64,000 nt of DNA from contig NC_090725.1 of the NCBI RefSeq assembly GCF_036898095.1, positions 211,795,468 to 211,859,467 of the forward strand, given 5' to 3'. Positions 47,890 to 59,098 of the stretch are shown one piece after another. Made by a program: the position numbers and the translations under genes. The notes beneath the pieces were generated by a model, which saw only the letters and a list, made by a program, of their open reading frames with translations, did no database searches and had not been told where the DNA came from. This DNA comes from Palaemon carinicauda. Its lineage: Eukaryota; Arthropoda; Malacostraca; Decapoda; Palaemonidae. The number at the start of each line of letters is the position of its first letter. The first letter of the stretch is position 1.

Positions 47890-49047
47890 TTCATGCTCAC
47901 TATGAAAGATAGGAAAATGGGTAAAAGAATTCCTGCAAAACAGAAAACAAATAGTGGTTGCAAATGACGAGAAATCAGATGAAGCCCAGGTAATATCTGG
48001 TGTGCCACAAGGTACGGTATTAGCTGCACTGCTGTTTGTTATTATGATCTCAGACATAGACTGTGATGTTGAAAACTCTGTAGTGAGAAGTTTCGCTGAT
48101 GACACACAAATAAGTAGAGAAATTACTTGTGATGAAGATAGGAACTCACTACAAAGAGATCTAAACAAAATATATGAATGGGCGGAGATAAATAGGATGG
48201 TATTTAACTCCGATAAATTCGAATCAATAAATTATGGAAACAGAGAAGGAATGGTGTATGCATACAAGGGACCTAATAATGAGACAATCACAAACAAGGA
48301 AGCAATTAAAGACCTTGGTGTACAGTAATGTTAAATAGGAATATGTTATGCAACGACCAAATAGCAACACTGTTGGCTAAATGTAAAACAAAAATGGGAA
48401 TGTTATTCAGACACTTTAAAACAAGAAAAGCTGAACACATGATTATGCTTTACAAAACTTATGTACGTAGTACACTCGAGTACTGCAATGTGATATGGTA
48501 CCCACACTACCAAAAGGATATTGCGCAAATAGAGAGTGTACAAAGGTCCTATACTGCTAGAATAGAAGAAGTTAAGGACCTTGACTACTGGGAAAGACTG
48601 CAATTTTTAAAACTATACAGTCTAGAAAGGAGAAGAGAACGCTACATGATAATACAAGCATGGAAGCAAATAGAAGGAATTACTGGAAACATCATGGAGC
48701 TTAAAATATCAGAAAGAGCAAGCCGAGGTAGATTAATAGTGCCAAAAAATATTCCAGGTAAACTAAGAAAGGCGCACAGGACATTATTCCACTATGCACC
48801 AGCATCGATAATGCACTGACTATTTAATGTGCTGCCAGTTCATCTAAGAAACATATCAGGAGTGAGCGTAGATGTGTTTAAAAATAAGCTCGATAAATAC
48901 CCAAGATGCATCCCAGACCATCCAAGACTGGAAGATGCAAAATACACCGGAAGATGCATTAGCAACTCTCTGGTGGATATACGAGGTGCCTCACACTGAG
49001 GGACCTGGGGGAACCCAAACAAAAGATAAGGCAATAAGGTAAGGGTG
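47890..49047 (+). mobile_element. LINE inserted in D5 gag (5'-truncated)
   Basis: A 5'-truncated non-LTR element on the plus strand. It starts within the RT (KWVKEFLQNRKQIVV) and ends after the post-RT region with a short 3' tail including ggcaataaggtaagg. It differs in sequence from the two other LINE families in the window. D5 gag-like sequence lies on both sides, so it inserted into D5. Confidence 0.7.
47905..48999 (+). pseudogene. RT and post-RT region of the LINE in D5
   Basis: Motifs: VISGVPQGTVLAALLFVIMI (motif B), VVRSFADDTQISREI (motif C, FADD intact), LNKIYEWAEINRMVFN and IKDLGV. A one-base frame change at 48325-48328 follows a TAA. The post-RT region then reads KTKMGMLFRHFKTR, MLYKTYVRSTLEYCNVIWYP and IESVQRSYTARI, an in-frame TGA at 48818-48820, and FNVLPVHLRNI to TGA 48997-48999. 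The CR1/Jockey-like style is inferred from these motifs. Confidence 0.8.
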
Positions 49048-49907
49048 AGCGCTACCTTGGTAGCTCACTTTCCAGTGAATTACACGCAGGTGGAGAGGTA
49101 GCAGGCACAGGTAGATCCTACCTTACCTGTACGCGCTGACATAGGTGTGCTAGCTAGCGCTTTGAGCCAGTGCTTACCTCAGCAGCGGTCCCCTTGTCAG
49201 CACTCTTGTCCTCATGAAGGGGGCCAGCGATCACTCGTTCAGGGAAATTCTTCTTCGGCAGCATTTTCCATCCCAGCCCACGCTACTTTGCTAGGTGGTG
49301 AGAGTGCAGGTGCACATGATCATCAGGCTGACTGCACTCCCTTCCCTAGGGAAGAGAAGCATGAAGAACGGCCTGACGGTTGGTCTGCTCGTGCTCTACC
49401 TTTCCTAGGCACTCCAACTAAGCCCAGGAAATACTCTTGTGGCACTCCTTAGAGTGCCATAACCTTCTTGAGGGATGCATCATGGTTCGCTAACCTGGTA
49501 CAGGGAATACGGCAGGCAGTCTCTGGACCAACTTACAATCCTCCAGTAGTACTTTCTGCGAGTACTCCATCCCACTGGAGGTTTTGAGCTCCTCAGGGAG
49601 TAGTCCTCCAGTTGACCCTAGGTGTAGCATTTCTGCTAAGCAGGTTCCTCCTCCGATGGTGCCCTGCCTTTCATTCCCTCAACGGTCCTCCAGGTACCAG
49701 AATTACCTGAACACTAAGGCCTCCAACACCGGTCGGGACTTGAGTGGGAAAGGCTGGGCATAATCCCCATTAAACTGGACAAGAGGAAACAGGGTCTTCA
49801 GGCAGCCCCCTCCTCCGGGAAACTCTATCCACCCCAGGACCAGCAGAGATTCGAGGCCTCCTAGGTGGGTCTCATTTACGGAGAACTGTAAGCTCGGGCC
49901 TATAGAT

Positions 49908-51010
49908 TTGGACTGCAAGGGTCCTGCCGCCTCAGTGGCAGAGGCTCCAGCTCCTCCCGCTCCCTCCGAGGATGTAAGGCACAAGGGTTCAGAGAGTAAG
50001 AATAGTTCCTCCATTCTCGTGGAATTTGACATTAGCCTGTGGGAGAGGAAGGACATTAAGATCCTTCCTAAGAACTGGCGCTCGATGTACGATCATGCGG
50101 CTCAAAGGGAAGGTCAGTTGGTTTCCACGTCTGTCTCAGTAAGACCGGAGCGCATTGGCCTTCCTCCGAGGGCTCAATCGTCTGCAAGGAAGACAGATGA
50201 CGACCCTAGCCATCCCTGGGCTCATATGACTGTGAGCTTGAAGGAAGAAGAACCTGTCTACAACGGCTCGGAACATTCTAATGGCATGCTGCCTGTGTCC
50301 ACCAGCCCCAAGATCTTACACCCAAGTGGTAGGAGCATCACAGTTATCAGATTTGTGAACTTGTCTTGGTTACTTCCTACGTTGTACGTTCATCAGAGGA
50401 AGCACTACGAGATCGTGAATGACGATCCTTCGCCACTCCCTGTAGATCCAGCCATGCCGGCTCTAACCCAGAATATGTCCTTAGACAAACTCGCTACTTT
50501 AGCGGCGGCTTTCTCTGCTGCATATGCTGCAAACCAGGAACTGGTTGCGAAGTGCTCCTTGCAAGCTGTTTCATGGTTGGATTACTGTTTGGGTTCTGTG
50601 GGTTTCCTCTTCAAGAAAAGATTTCTCCACCAACCAGAGGAAGGAGTCAATGTCTGCCTTCCTTCTCTCGCGTGCCAGGACGATGGAGTTCTTGACTCAC
50701 AATATAGTCAACCAGTGGATCAACGGATTTTGAGGCGAAGAGATGCCATAGTCTCAAAATTCCAGAGGCAGGTACCTAAGAGCTTTGCAACTCCTCAATG
50801 GAGGGACCCTCCCTCTTCAACATGGAGGACATTGAGACAGTTGCAGACAGGTGGAGGAAGGTGAATCAGGACTCTCTCCTCTACAGGGCAATTACTTCTT
50901 GGCCATACTCCTTAGCACCAACACCGCAGCAATCATCCCCTTTTAAGCGCCAGGGGCATAAGAAGGAGTCACAACTTTCTAAGCTGTCAGTTTGCCAAGA
51001 AACAAGATCC
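49908..51010 (+). pseudogene. D5 gag, C-terminal part
   Basis: Open frame of 318 codons (49908-50864), then a shifted frame. Features: Pro/Ala-rich start, YDHAAQREGQL, LAAAFSAAYAANQELVAKC, QAVSWLDYCLGSVGFLFK and ILRRRDAIVSKFQRQVPKSF. The SWLDYCLGS and RRRDAI blocks correspond to SWLDWWAS and LRRRDTVLTKL in D4. It is followed by a damaged linker and the RT start of the same element. Confidence 0.7.
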
Positions 51011-51269
51011 TAAGCAGCCCTTTTGACTGAGAGACTCTAACAAGGGTAGAGGAGCAAAGGGAGGGAAATGAGGTTGTTCCCGCTATGTGGTGCTGTCCCC
51101 CAACGAGTCCACTGGTGGTGTAATACCTACACAGCAGGTGGCAGAGGTGGTGGCTCCATCGGGCTGAACCTTGGTCGGTCTCTGTCCTCAGAGTGGGATA
51201 CCATGTCCCATTTACGCTCTCTCCCTCTTCTAACCCGACACTCAGCGTGTTGAATTCCTACGCAAAGGA

Positions 51270-51447
51270 ATCCGCGAAAGAACAGGCTCTTCAGGCCGAA
51301 GTCCAGACTATGTTGGAGAAGGACGCTCTCAAAGAGGTACTTGATGAGTCCCCAGACTTCTACAGTTGACTCTTTTTTGTAATGAAGGCCTGTGGAGGCT
51401 GGAGACCAGTTATAGATATCTCAATCTTGAATGAGTTTGTCCTACAG
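51270..51447 (+). pseudogene. D5 reverse transcriptase, first motifs only
   Basis: Encodes TMLEKDALKEVLDESPDFYS, a TGA at 51367-51369, then MKACGGWRPVIDISILNEFV, matching GGWRPVIDLSALNKFV of D4. It stops at 51447 where LINE RT sequence begins in the same frame. Confidence 0.75.
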
Positions 51448-52538
51448 TGTAAGGAGGTATATGTTGCATTTATGGATCTGGAGAAAGCTTATGATAGAAT
51501 TCATAGGGAAGCAATGCGGAATGTGATGAGGTTATATGGAATTGATGGAAAGTTGTTGCAAGCAATGAAGAGTTTATACATAGGCAGTAAAGCATGTGTT
51601 AGGATAGGGAATGAAATGAGTGAGTGTTTTCTAGTTAGAGTGGGACTGAGACAGGGATATGTGAAATCCCCATGGTTGTTCAATTTGTTTGTTACTGGAG
51701 CTATAAGGGAGGTGAACACTCGAGTCCTTGGTCAAGGGCTGAAACTGATAGATGAGAGTGATCATGAGTGTGAGGTGAATCTTATTTGCGGATGATACTG
51801 TACTGTATCGGTTGCAGACTCGGATGAGAAGCTGTGTCGATCAGTCACATAGTTTGGACGGGTGTGTGAGGGAAGGAAATTGCAAGTTAATGTGGGTAAG
51901 AGTAAAACTATGTGCTTGAGAAGGGAGGGTGGTGCTCGATTGAATGTCATGTTGAATGGAGAGTTACTTGGGGAAGTAGATCAGATTAAGTACTTGGGAT
52001 CTGTTGTTACTGCAAATAGTGGAGTGGAAGCAGATATATATCAGAAAGTGAATGAAGGATGTAAATTGTTTGGGACAGTGAAGAGAGGGGAAAAGAAAAG
52101 AGGATATTAAGAATGAATGTAAAGAGAGTTCTGTATGAGAAAGTGATTGTACCAACTGTGATGTATGTATTGGAGTTGTGGGGAATGAAAGCGACGGAGA
52201 GACAAAAATTGAATGTGTTCAAGATGAAGTGTCCGAAGAGTATGGCTGGTGCATTTCAATTGGATAAGGTTAGGAATGGAGTAGTGAGGGTGAGAACAGT
52301 TGTGGGAAATTACTTAGCAGCTAGAGTGAATTTAAATGTGTTGAGGTGGTTTGGCCATGTAGAGAGGATGGAAAATGGTCATCTGCTGAAGAAGGTGATG
52401 AATGCAAGAGTTAATGGTAGAAGTGCAAGAGGAAGGCCAAGTTTTGGGTGGATGGATACAATGAAGAAAGCCCTAGGTGATAGGAGGATAGATGCGAGAG
52501 AGGCAAAAGAGCATGGTAGGAATAGAACTGAATGGTAA
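51448..52538 (+). pseudogene. LINE RT and post-RT region, plus strand
   Basis: Motifs: AFMDLEKAYDRIHREAM, RVGLRQGYVKSPWLFNLFV (motif B), a damaged motif C near 51785 (frames give LFADD with a frame change, then DSDEKLC), KLQVNVGKSKTMCLRR, VDQIKYLGSVV, YEKVIVPTVMYVLELWGMKA, NVLRWFGHVERMENG and RGRPSFGWMD. At least three frame changes. Compare the intronic copy (YEKVIVPTVI), which is a different insertion with its own mutations. Confidence 0.8.
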
Positions 52539-52775
52539 ACAATTACGTCAATTACAGCTACCTCGGGTCACCTTAGTGACTGCTGAAGTAGCAGCAGTAG
52601 GGACAGTCAGAGTATGAAGCTCCATTTGTGGTAAAAAACAGGGAAGGGTGGTCTGTAGCACCCTAGCAGTACCAACCAAACTCAGCTGAGCCTCGTCAGG
52701 AAAAAAGGAGTGATGAGAAAAAGATCCCCTTTTGCTTCTTAGTGCCATGATAGATAGATAGATAAATAGGTTGGT
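51448..52775 (+). mobile_element. 5'-truncated LINE, same family as 14971-18195
   Basis: Begins inside the RT motif A region (KEVYVAFMDLEKAYDR) and ends with a 3' UTR and gatagatagatagata tail at 52750-52766. It is the plus-strand relative of the intronic LINE, which shows KEVYAAFMDLEKAYD. Truncation at the 5' end is usual for LINE insertion by target-primed reverse transcription. Confidence 0.8.
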
Positions 52776-52779
52776 CAAG

Positions 52780-53292
52780 GGCCAGCCACCCATTGAGATA
52801 CTACCGCTTGAGAGTTTTTGGGTTGTTTGTATGGCCAGGTACTACTACATTGGATCCCTCTCTAGTTACGATTCATTTCTTCTTTATCCACATCATCGAA
52901 TAGTTTGACCCATTCTTTACACATTCTCCTCTTTCTTCATGCACCTGGCAACACTTAATATGACTGAAAAATTCTTCTCCACTATAATTGTTTAGTGGCT
53001 ACTTAACACTTGATAAGGGTAGAAGAGACTAGCTATGGTAAAAAGGTCTCCTAGGAGCACACTCCAAAATCAAACCTTTGTTCTCTAGTTTTGCTTAGTG
53101 CCATATATCTGTACCATGGTCTTCCACTGTCCTTGGATAGAGTTTTCTTGTTTCAGGTTGCACTCAGGCACACTATTCTGTTTCCTTATTTCCTTTCCTT
53201 ACTTTGCTATTTTCCCTTTTGGAGCCCTTATATGGCATATAGCACCCTGTTTTTCCAACTAGGGATGTAGCTTACCTAGTAATAATAATAAT
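52780..53292 (+). repeat. SINE-like repeat, second copy
   Basis: Diverged copy of the repeat at 8285-8805, running from about tggccaggtactactacatt through tacacattctcctctttctt and agggtagaagagact to a LINE-like tail (ttttccaactagggatgtag) and (AAT)n at 53279-53293. Confidence 0.6.
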
Positions 53293-53845
53293 TCTGTTAG
53301 TTGGAGTTTTACTTTCATCTTGTGACTCTTGAGATACATTCACTGGCAAATCATGATTATAAAAACATCTACTATTTTTTCCATCAGGACATTGAGAACA
53401 ATCATGATTTTCATCATCAAAGCCAAATGCAAAAAGATTGCCATTATATTTTTTTCATGGCAGCTATAAGTCAGTGGGATCTTCAGCTCCATTTTTTATT
53501 GCATTGCCAAAGTACTTTCCGATATTTATTACTGTGCTATCATTTAATTCATTGAGTCCTCCAAGTTCACTCCTAAACATAACTTTGTTGTTGTTACATA
53601 TTTTGGCACACATTTCTTTCTCGAGGCCATGCGACGAAAGACTCCTCTTCTGAACGTGGCTTGTACATTCTTCCTCGCGAACTGGATATGGATTGCCATA
53701 AGGACTGGTGTCCTCATTCAAACTGCGTTATCCTTTATATGAATTAAATCTGCATCACCAACAAATTCTTTAAAAATGAATTTCATGTCAAGGGATACTG
53801 TACTTCCTGATGCTTGGTCAAAATTCTTCTTGCAATTCCCAGATT
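53290..53845 (-). pseudogene. Mutator-like (MULE) transposase fragment
   Basis: Three consecutive minus-strand frames form one protein segment. First QAYAKQSGNCKKNFDQASGS and FKEFVGDADLIHIKDNA (53845-53735). Then NEDTSPYGNPYPVREEECTS, HVQKRSLSSHGLEKEM and NIGKYFGNAIKNGAEDPTDL (53718-53464). Then KKYNGNLFAFGFDDENHDCS and QCPDGKNSRCFYNHDLPVNV (about 53455-53330). FDQASGS, the GDAD acidic motif, ECxxHVQKR, YxGxAI and CPxGxxSWC are the conserved order of a Mutator-like transposase domain family common in arthropods. Two frameshifts disable it. Confidence 0.7.
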
Positions 53846-55561
53846 GTTTTGCATAAGCTGCACAATATTTTTTTTTTTTTCAGTTTATTAAAAGTATTTC
53901 AGACATTGCATATCCTACAGAAAACTTGGAAAATGCAAAGGGGGTACATGGCAGTGAAAGATAAATTTCTTTTCATTTTAAAGTCATGAAATTCAAATTA
54001 CTGTACAGTATGAGCATTTCATTATTCCAAAACAAATATAGAAATAGTAGAATCAAGTTGGAAAGTAATTTTCCTGTGGAGTCATAGAGGTTGTAATAAT
54101 ATGAAATATCAATTTAGGGGTATAAAAATAATGTAAACATTGATACTGTACTTTATTGCACTTCACAGATTAAAATTATATTCTAATTGATATACAGTAC
54201 ACATCAGTTTGGCCTCCAGTGATTACATTTTACAAAAAATGTCATATATTAATCGAAAGAAAATAGTACTGGGAGTCATTTTACACTATAAACAGTTGAA
54301 GGATAATACAACACATTATAGAGACAATGGCATTGCTATATCACATTTTCAACTTTTTCAGTAGGCCCATAATCAATGGAAATGCTTTATCAGTTACTGT
54401 TGGAAAAAGTTGAATGCAGAGTAAAGCTTAATAGAAAATTATAACCCTTCAAGCTGTAAAATTTTTCTTTTCAAAATCAAAATGTATTTTGAACATTTTG
54501 CCCCACCTATCAAATTTAAATATTATCAAATAAGTATAGAAATTTCTGTATCGTTCCAGTTTTTGAACATCACTGAATGATATACAGTAAACCATGGGAT
54601 AACCAGTAATTTATTATAAAGATTTTCAAACCTACTCACGTTTAGTTTTCAATTGTCCTTAAGAACAATAGCAATTAAATAAATGTTTGATAGGTTGCTA
54701 AAAATTTGACTTGGCAAGCAGATTATTTTCCTCAAAACAAGATTATCAATGCCTTTCCATATATTTTAAAACAATTTAAAATGATTTTGACATCTTGTTT
54801 GTTAAGTTTTGGTATATCTTTAACTCAGATCCCGAATAAAATCCTGGACTGCAACTACTTCTCACTGTCAACAATTTTTATTCCTGTTCTGTACTGTGCA
54901 TGATAAATTGCTTTGGCAACTAATAATATTTGATTCTGAATATAATTAGAGCTGGCCAAAAGTGTTACACATTACTTATTTAGGAAAAAATAAGATACTT
55001 TAGGTTATTTAAAAGCATTATATGATTGCCATACTGAAGGTTAAGCTTTACTCTTATCTTTGACACACAAAAGGTTTAGGGTGGCATTTAAAATCAAGAA
55101 TAAAATATTTTACCGTAAAATATGAACCGCAAAGTAGGTTGCCCCTTTACTAATTGTTAACCTTGTATTCAAAATGCATGGCCACACTGTATTGCATAAG
55201 TTCAATTAATTCACTTTAAATTATTTTCATTAAAAACTTGAGGGATATTCCTATACTGGTTACTAATCAGTAAGTTTAGAACTTTTCTCTGCATACTAGA
55301 AACTAATTGGTATTTTAACAATGTCAGAGTTCTGAAGTTATTTTCATCAAACTTAACTAAATTGCTTTGACAGTAACTAAAATTTCATAGCCTTTGTGAA
55401 TCAAAATGTTTTAATATTGAATTCCTTTATAAAGGCCAAGGCTCAGCAATAGAACTTTTTATGAGATTAATTATTAAAATTTGCAAAATGTTACAGCTTC
55501 CTACATCAGTTCTTGAAATGATAACTTGTAAGGCTAGAAACACAAATAAACCCATCATACC
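53846..55561. other. Non-coding region, probable 3' flank of antistasin-like gene
   Basis: AT-rich with no recognised gene. On the minus strand several AATAAA signals occur (for example at 53884-53889, 3 bases before a run of 13 A, and near 54146), so this may be 3' UTR of the antistasin-like gene, but no polyadenylation site can be fixed. Confidence 0.4.
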
Positions 55562-55737
55562 TCAGACAGTGGTAGTGATAGTGGTAGCTTCACCGGAATT
55601 AATTGATTTGCAGTATGTATCATTAAAGTTACAAATACGAATTGAATTAACTCCACAGTCTTGATTAACTGTTTGTATAACTCCACAGTCTTGAAGACAT
55701 GGTTGGTTGCCACCAAGATTTATAGGAAACTTCTAAT
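55562..55737 (-). pseudogene. Frameshifted, diverged last antistasin-like unit
   Basis: After the stop at 55720-55722 the array homology continues in the shifted frame for 54 codons to TGA 55562-55564. It reads PINLGGNQPCLQDCGVIQTV, then NQDCGVNSIRICNFNDTYC and a Thr-rich end. Relative to the other units, one G is missing near 55727 (agaagtt-tcct instead of agaagttgtcct). The unit also has an internal partial duplication of QDCGV. Either the locus carries a real one-base deletion that truncates the protein, or this is an assembly error and the protein ends at 55562. Confidence 0.65.
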
Positions 55738-58256
55738 GGGAGGTGTAGGTGGATTTATAGGGCCAAAGGGATTTCCAGTGTCATTAGGGTCACAGATACA
55801 AATCTGACACCCAGTAATTTTATCAACTGTTTGTATGACTCCACAGTCTTGAGGACATGGTGGTTTGCCCTCAGGATATACAGGACAACTTCTAGTGGGA
55901 GGTGTAGGTGGTTTTACAGGCCCAAATGGGTTTCCAGTGTCATTAGGGTCACAGATGCAAATTGGACACCCAGTAATTTTATCAACTGTTTGTATGACTC
56001 CACAGTCTTGAGGACATGGTGGTTTGCCCTCAGGATATACAGGACAACTTCTAGTGGGAAGTGGAGGTGGATTTATAGGGCCAAAGGGATTTCCAGTGTC
56101 ATTAGGGTCACAGATGCAAATTGGACACCCAGTAATTTTATCAACTGTTTGTATGACTCCACAGTCTTGAGGACATGGTGGTTTGCCCTCAGGATATACA
56201 GGACAACTTCTAGTGGGAAGTGGAGGTGGATTTATAGGGCCAAAGGGATTTCCAGTGTCATTAGGGTCACAGATGCAAATTGGACACCCAGAAATTTTAT
56301 CAACTGTTTGTATGACTCCACAGTCTTGAGGACATGGTGGCTTGCCCTCAGGATATACAGGACAACTTCTAGTGGGAAGTGGAGGTGGATTTATAGGGCC
56401 AAAGGGATTTCCAGTGTCATTAGGGTCACAGATGCAAATTGGACACCCAGTAATTTTATCAACTGTTTGTATGACTCCACAGTCTTGAGGACATGGTGGT
56501 TTGCCCTCAGGATATACAGGACAACTTCTAGTGGGAAGTGGAGGTGGATTTATAGGGCCAAAGGGATTTCCAGTGTCATTAGGGTCACAGATGCAAATTG
56601 GACACCCAGTAATTTTATCAACTGTTTGTATGACTCCACAGTCTTGAGGACATGGTGGTTTGCCCTCAGGATATACAGGACAACTTCTAGTGGGAAGTGG
56701 AGGTGGATTTATAGGGCCAAAGGGATTTCCAGTGTCATTAGGGTCACAGATGCAAATTGGACACCCAATAATTTTATCAACTGTTTGTATGACTCCACAG
56801 TCTTGAGGACATGGTGGCTTGCCCTCAGGATATACAGGACAACTTCTAGTGGGAAATGGGGGTGGATTTATAGGGCCAAAGGGATTTCCAGTGTCATTAG
56901 GGTCACAGATGCAAATTGGACACCCAGTAATTTTATCAACTGTTTGTATGACTCCACAGTCTTGAGGACATGGTGGTTTGCCCTCAGGATATACAGGACA
57001 ACTTCTAGTGGGAGGTGGAGGTGGATTTATAGGGCCAAAGGGATTTCCAGTGTCATTAGGGTCACAGATGCAAATTGGACACCCAGTAATTTTATTAACT
57101 GTTTGTATGACTCCACAGTCTTGAGGACATGGTGGTTTGCCCTCAGGATATACAGGACAACTTCTAGTGGGAGGTGGAGGTGGATTTATAGGGCCAAAGG
57201 GATTTCCAGTGTCATTAGGGTCACAGATGCAAATTGGACACCCAGTATTTTTATCAACTGTCTGTATAACTCCACAGTCTTGAGGACATGGTGGTTTGCC
57301 CTCAGGATATACAGGGCAACTTCTAGTGGGAGGTGGAGGTGGATTTACAGGCCCAAAGGGATTTCCAGTGCCATTAGGGTCACAGATGCATATTGGACAA
57401 CCTGTATTTTTGTCAACAGTTTCAATAACTGAGCAATCTTGAGGACATGGTGGACGGGCATCTGGCCCAAGGGAACATCTTCTTGTTAAATGAGGATGAG
57501 GAAATCTTATAGGAGCAAATGGATTCCTACCATTTTGGATACAAGTGCATATCAAACACCCACTGTGTCTGTCAATTGTGTATCTGGTTGCACAATCTTG
57601 GGGACAAAGAGGTCTGCATGAAGGGTATCGTTTTTGTCTTCTGGGATAGGGATATGGCTGAATAATGAAAGGGTTTACTGGATTTGGGGGAAGGGGATGG
57701 GTAATGAAGGGGTTTCCAGGATTTTGGGGGTCACATCTGCAAACAAGACACCCAGTGTTTTGGTCAACTTCCCGCTTTATTGCACAATCCTGAGGGCAAG
57801 GCGGATTTTGAGAGCACCGGGCCTGTCTGCGAGTAATTCTTGAAGAACTGCCATCATAGGTATTGGAATCACATTCACATCTTGCACAGGCTATTTCACT
57901 GTCTATAGGGATGTGAATTGTACAATTTTCTGGGCAATGAAAATCCTCTGAACAATTCTGGAAATTTGAGAAGCTGAAGCCTTCAGGATCACATTCACAT
58001 AATACTGGGCATCCAGTTACAGAATCTTGAATCACTGTACAAACTTCAGGGCAAGGAGACTGAGTAGTGGAGTCAAAGGGACATTGACAGCTACATTTTG
58101 GGCATCCGGTTTCGTAATCAATAGTACTACCACAGGAAGGAGGACACTGAAGCTCCGGACATGTAAAGCTTTCATTTTTGCAAGAGCAAGTAAGACAACC
58201 ACTCAGAGTATCAGTTAGTGGGGTACATCCAATATCACAGCTTATCTCTGAACAAT
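55720..58256 (-). CDS. Antistasin-like repeat protein, large exon
   Basis: An 845-codon exon read downward from 58256, after the acceptor ttttttattctacag. The first two bases complete a split codon, so an upstream exon with the start and signal peptide is missing. It encodes about 17 Cys-rich modules. The first (CSEISCDIGCTPLTDTLSGC, then CPELQCPPSCGSTIDYETGC) are diverged. Then 14 units of the form PPCPQDCGVIQTVDK-x-x-GC followed by PICICDPNDTGNPFGP are joined by Pro-rich linkers. Cys spacing and the D-x-x-GCP-x-C-x-C core match antistasin-type domains, which in leeches and other animals inhibit serine proteases; here inhibition is inferred. The protein is probably extracellular. The frame ends early at TAA 55720-55722 because of a one-base shift in the last unit. 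Confidence 0.85.
55740..57330 (-). repeat. 159-bp tandem array (10 units) coding 53-residue modules
   Basis: Ten direct units of 159 bp lie inside the exon, each coding one 53-residue module starting CPVYPEGKPPCPQDC. Most differences are single bases: linker variants PPPPP, PPPFP, PPPLP and PTPP, and K-I-T-G / K-I-I-G / K-I-S-G variants. Neighbouring central units are almost identical, while units at both ends are more diverged, the pattern left by unequal exchange. The antisense open frame across the array is a by-product. Confidence 0.9.
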
Positions 58257-59098
58257 CTGTAGAATAAAAAATAAAGTTAGTCAGTAATCAGATTGAAATT
58301 TTTGAACATAAAATAGATTTTGCCATGATTTTCCCCAATTTAGAGCACAGATTTTAAATTTTAAACTCTTATGGCTGCTGTTATTACTTAGGCTTTCAAT
58401 ATGTATTGTTTACAGACATGCAAAGAATGGAAAATGTTTTTATGCATGCATCATTACATTAAAATATGCATGAAAAAAACAACAACAATATTTTAAGAAG
58501 CTAGGTGAGCCAAAGAAAAGCTTCATTTCAACAATCCTTAAATATGCCATGATGGGTTGTGAGCAGAGAAAAATCAAATTGACAATACCCTTCCAAAATT
58601 AGAATTCATTGGAATATCTATATCACAAATAAGAAAGTAGCATATCATCAATAAGAATGAGGATACAAATTTTAATTTGGGCAAGTAATGCTCTAGGTAG
58701 AAAAGTAAAGAGACTCAAATGTTAAAAGCCACAAAAGGAAGACCCTAATGTCAAAATAACATTAATTATTTTGCTGTTGGGTATAAACCGGCAAGTTTTC
58801 TGTGTTAAGTACTCAAGCTCTACATTATTCTATCTCCATTGTGGCCAAGCAGTGATCAACCTCTGTCCCTCCCTAATTTTGATTTAAAATTTTGATTCAG
58901 CTCTTAGCACTACGCAGGTTTGTAGGAACATAGTGACAGGTGGTACTAACTGAGAATTTGGATCCAGGGGCAGAAATTGTTGGACTTAAATCCCAATTTT
59001 CTATTTTAATGGAACAATTTTATAATTTTATATAATCCATTTATATTATTTTTGATTCATCACCTACTGTCTCTTGTCGATAATACACATCCTTTTTA
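58257..59098 (-). other. Intron upstream of the antistasin-like exon
   Basis: The minus-strand intron ends in the pyrimidine-rich tract and cag at 58257-58259. No upstream exon was recognised in the window; this stretch is AT-rich and without a recognised gene. Confidence 0.55.

Larger units (their letters stand above)
46335..51447 (+). mobile_element. D5: DIRS-type retrotransposon broken by two LINEs
   Basis: Plus-strand DIRS-type relic. The gag start is at 46380-47746, a LINE insertion at about 47890-49047, the gag continuation at 49050-51010, and the beginning of RT at 51270-51447. There a second LINE is fused and the rest of RT, RNase H and recombinase are missing. Confidence 0.7.

Noticed and set aside
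53868..53889. AATAAA plus A-run (minus strand) as the polyadenylation site of the antistasin-like gene
   Set aside because: The A-run starts 3 bases after the signal and lies in genomic DNA; several other AATAAA signals are nearer to the stop codon.
55740..57330. Regular 159-bp direct repeats as a possible CRISPR array
   Set aside because: The units are contiguous coding modules without spacers, in a eukaryotic gene.
55831..57432. 533-codon plus-strand open frame with regular repeats
   Set aside because: It is the antisense of the antistasin-like array. The minus frame has a conserved Cys pattern, a splice acceptor and a known domain; the plus frame has none.
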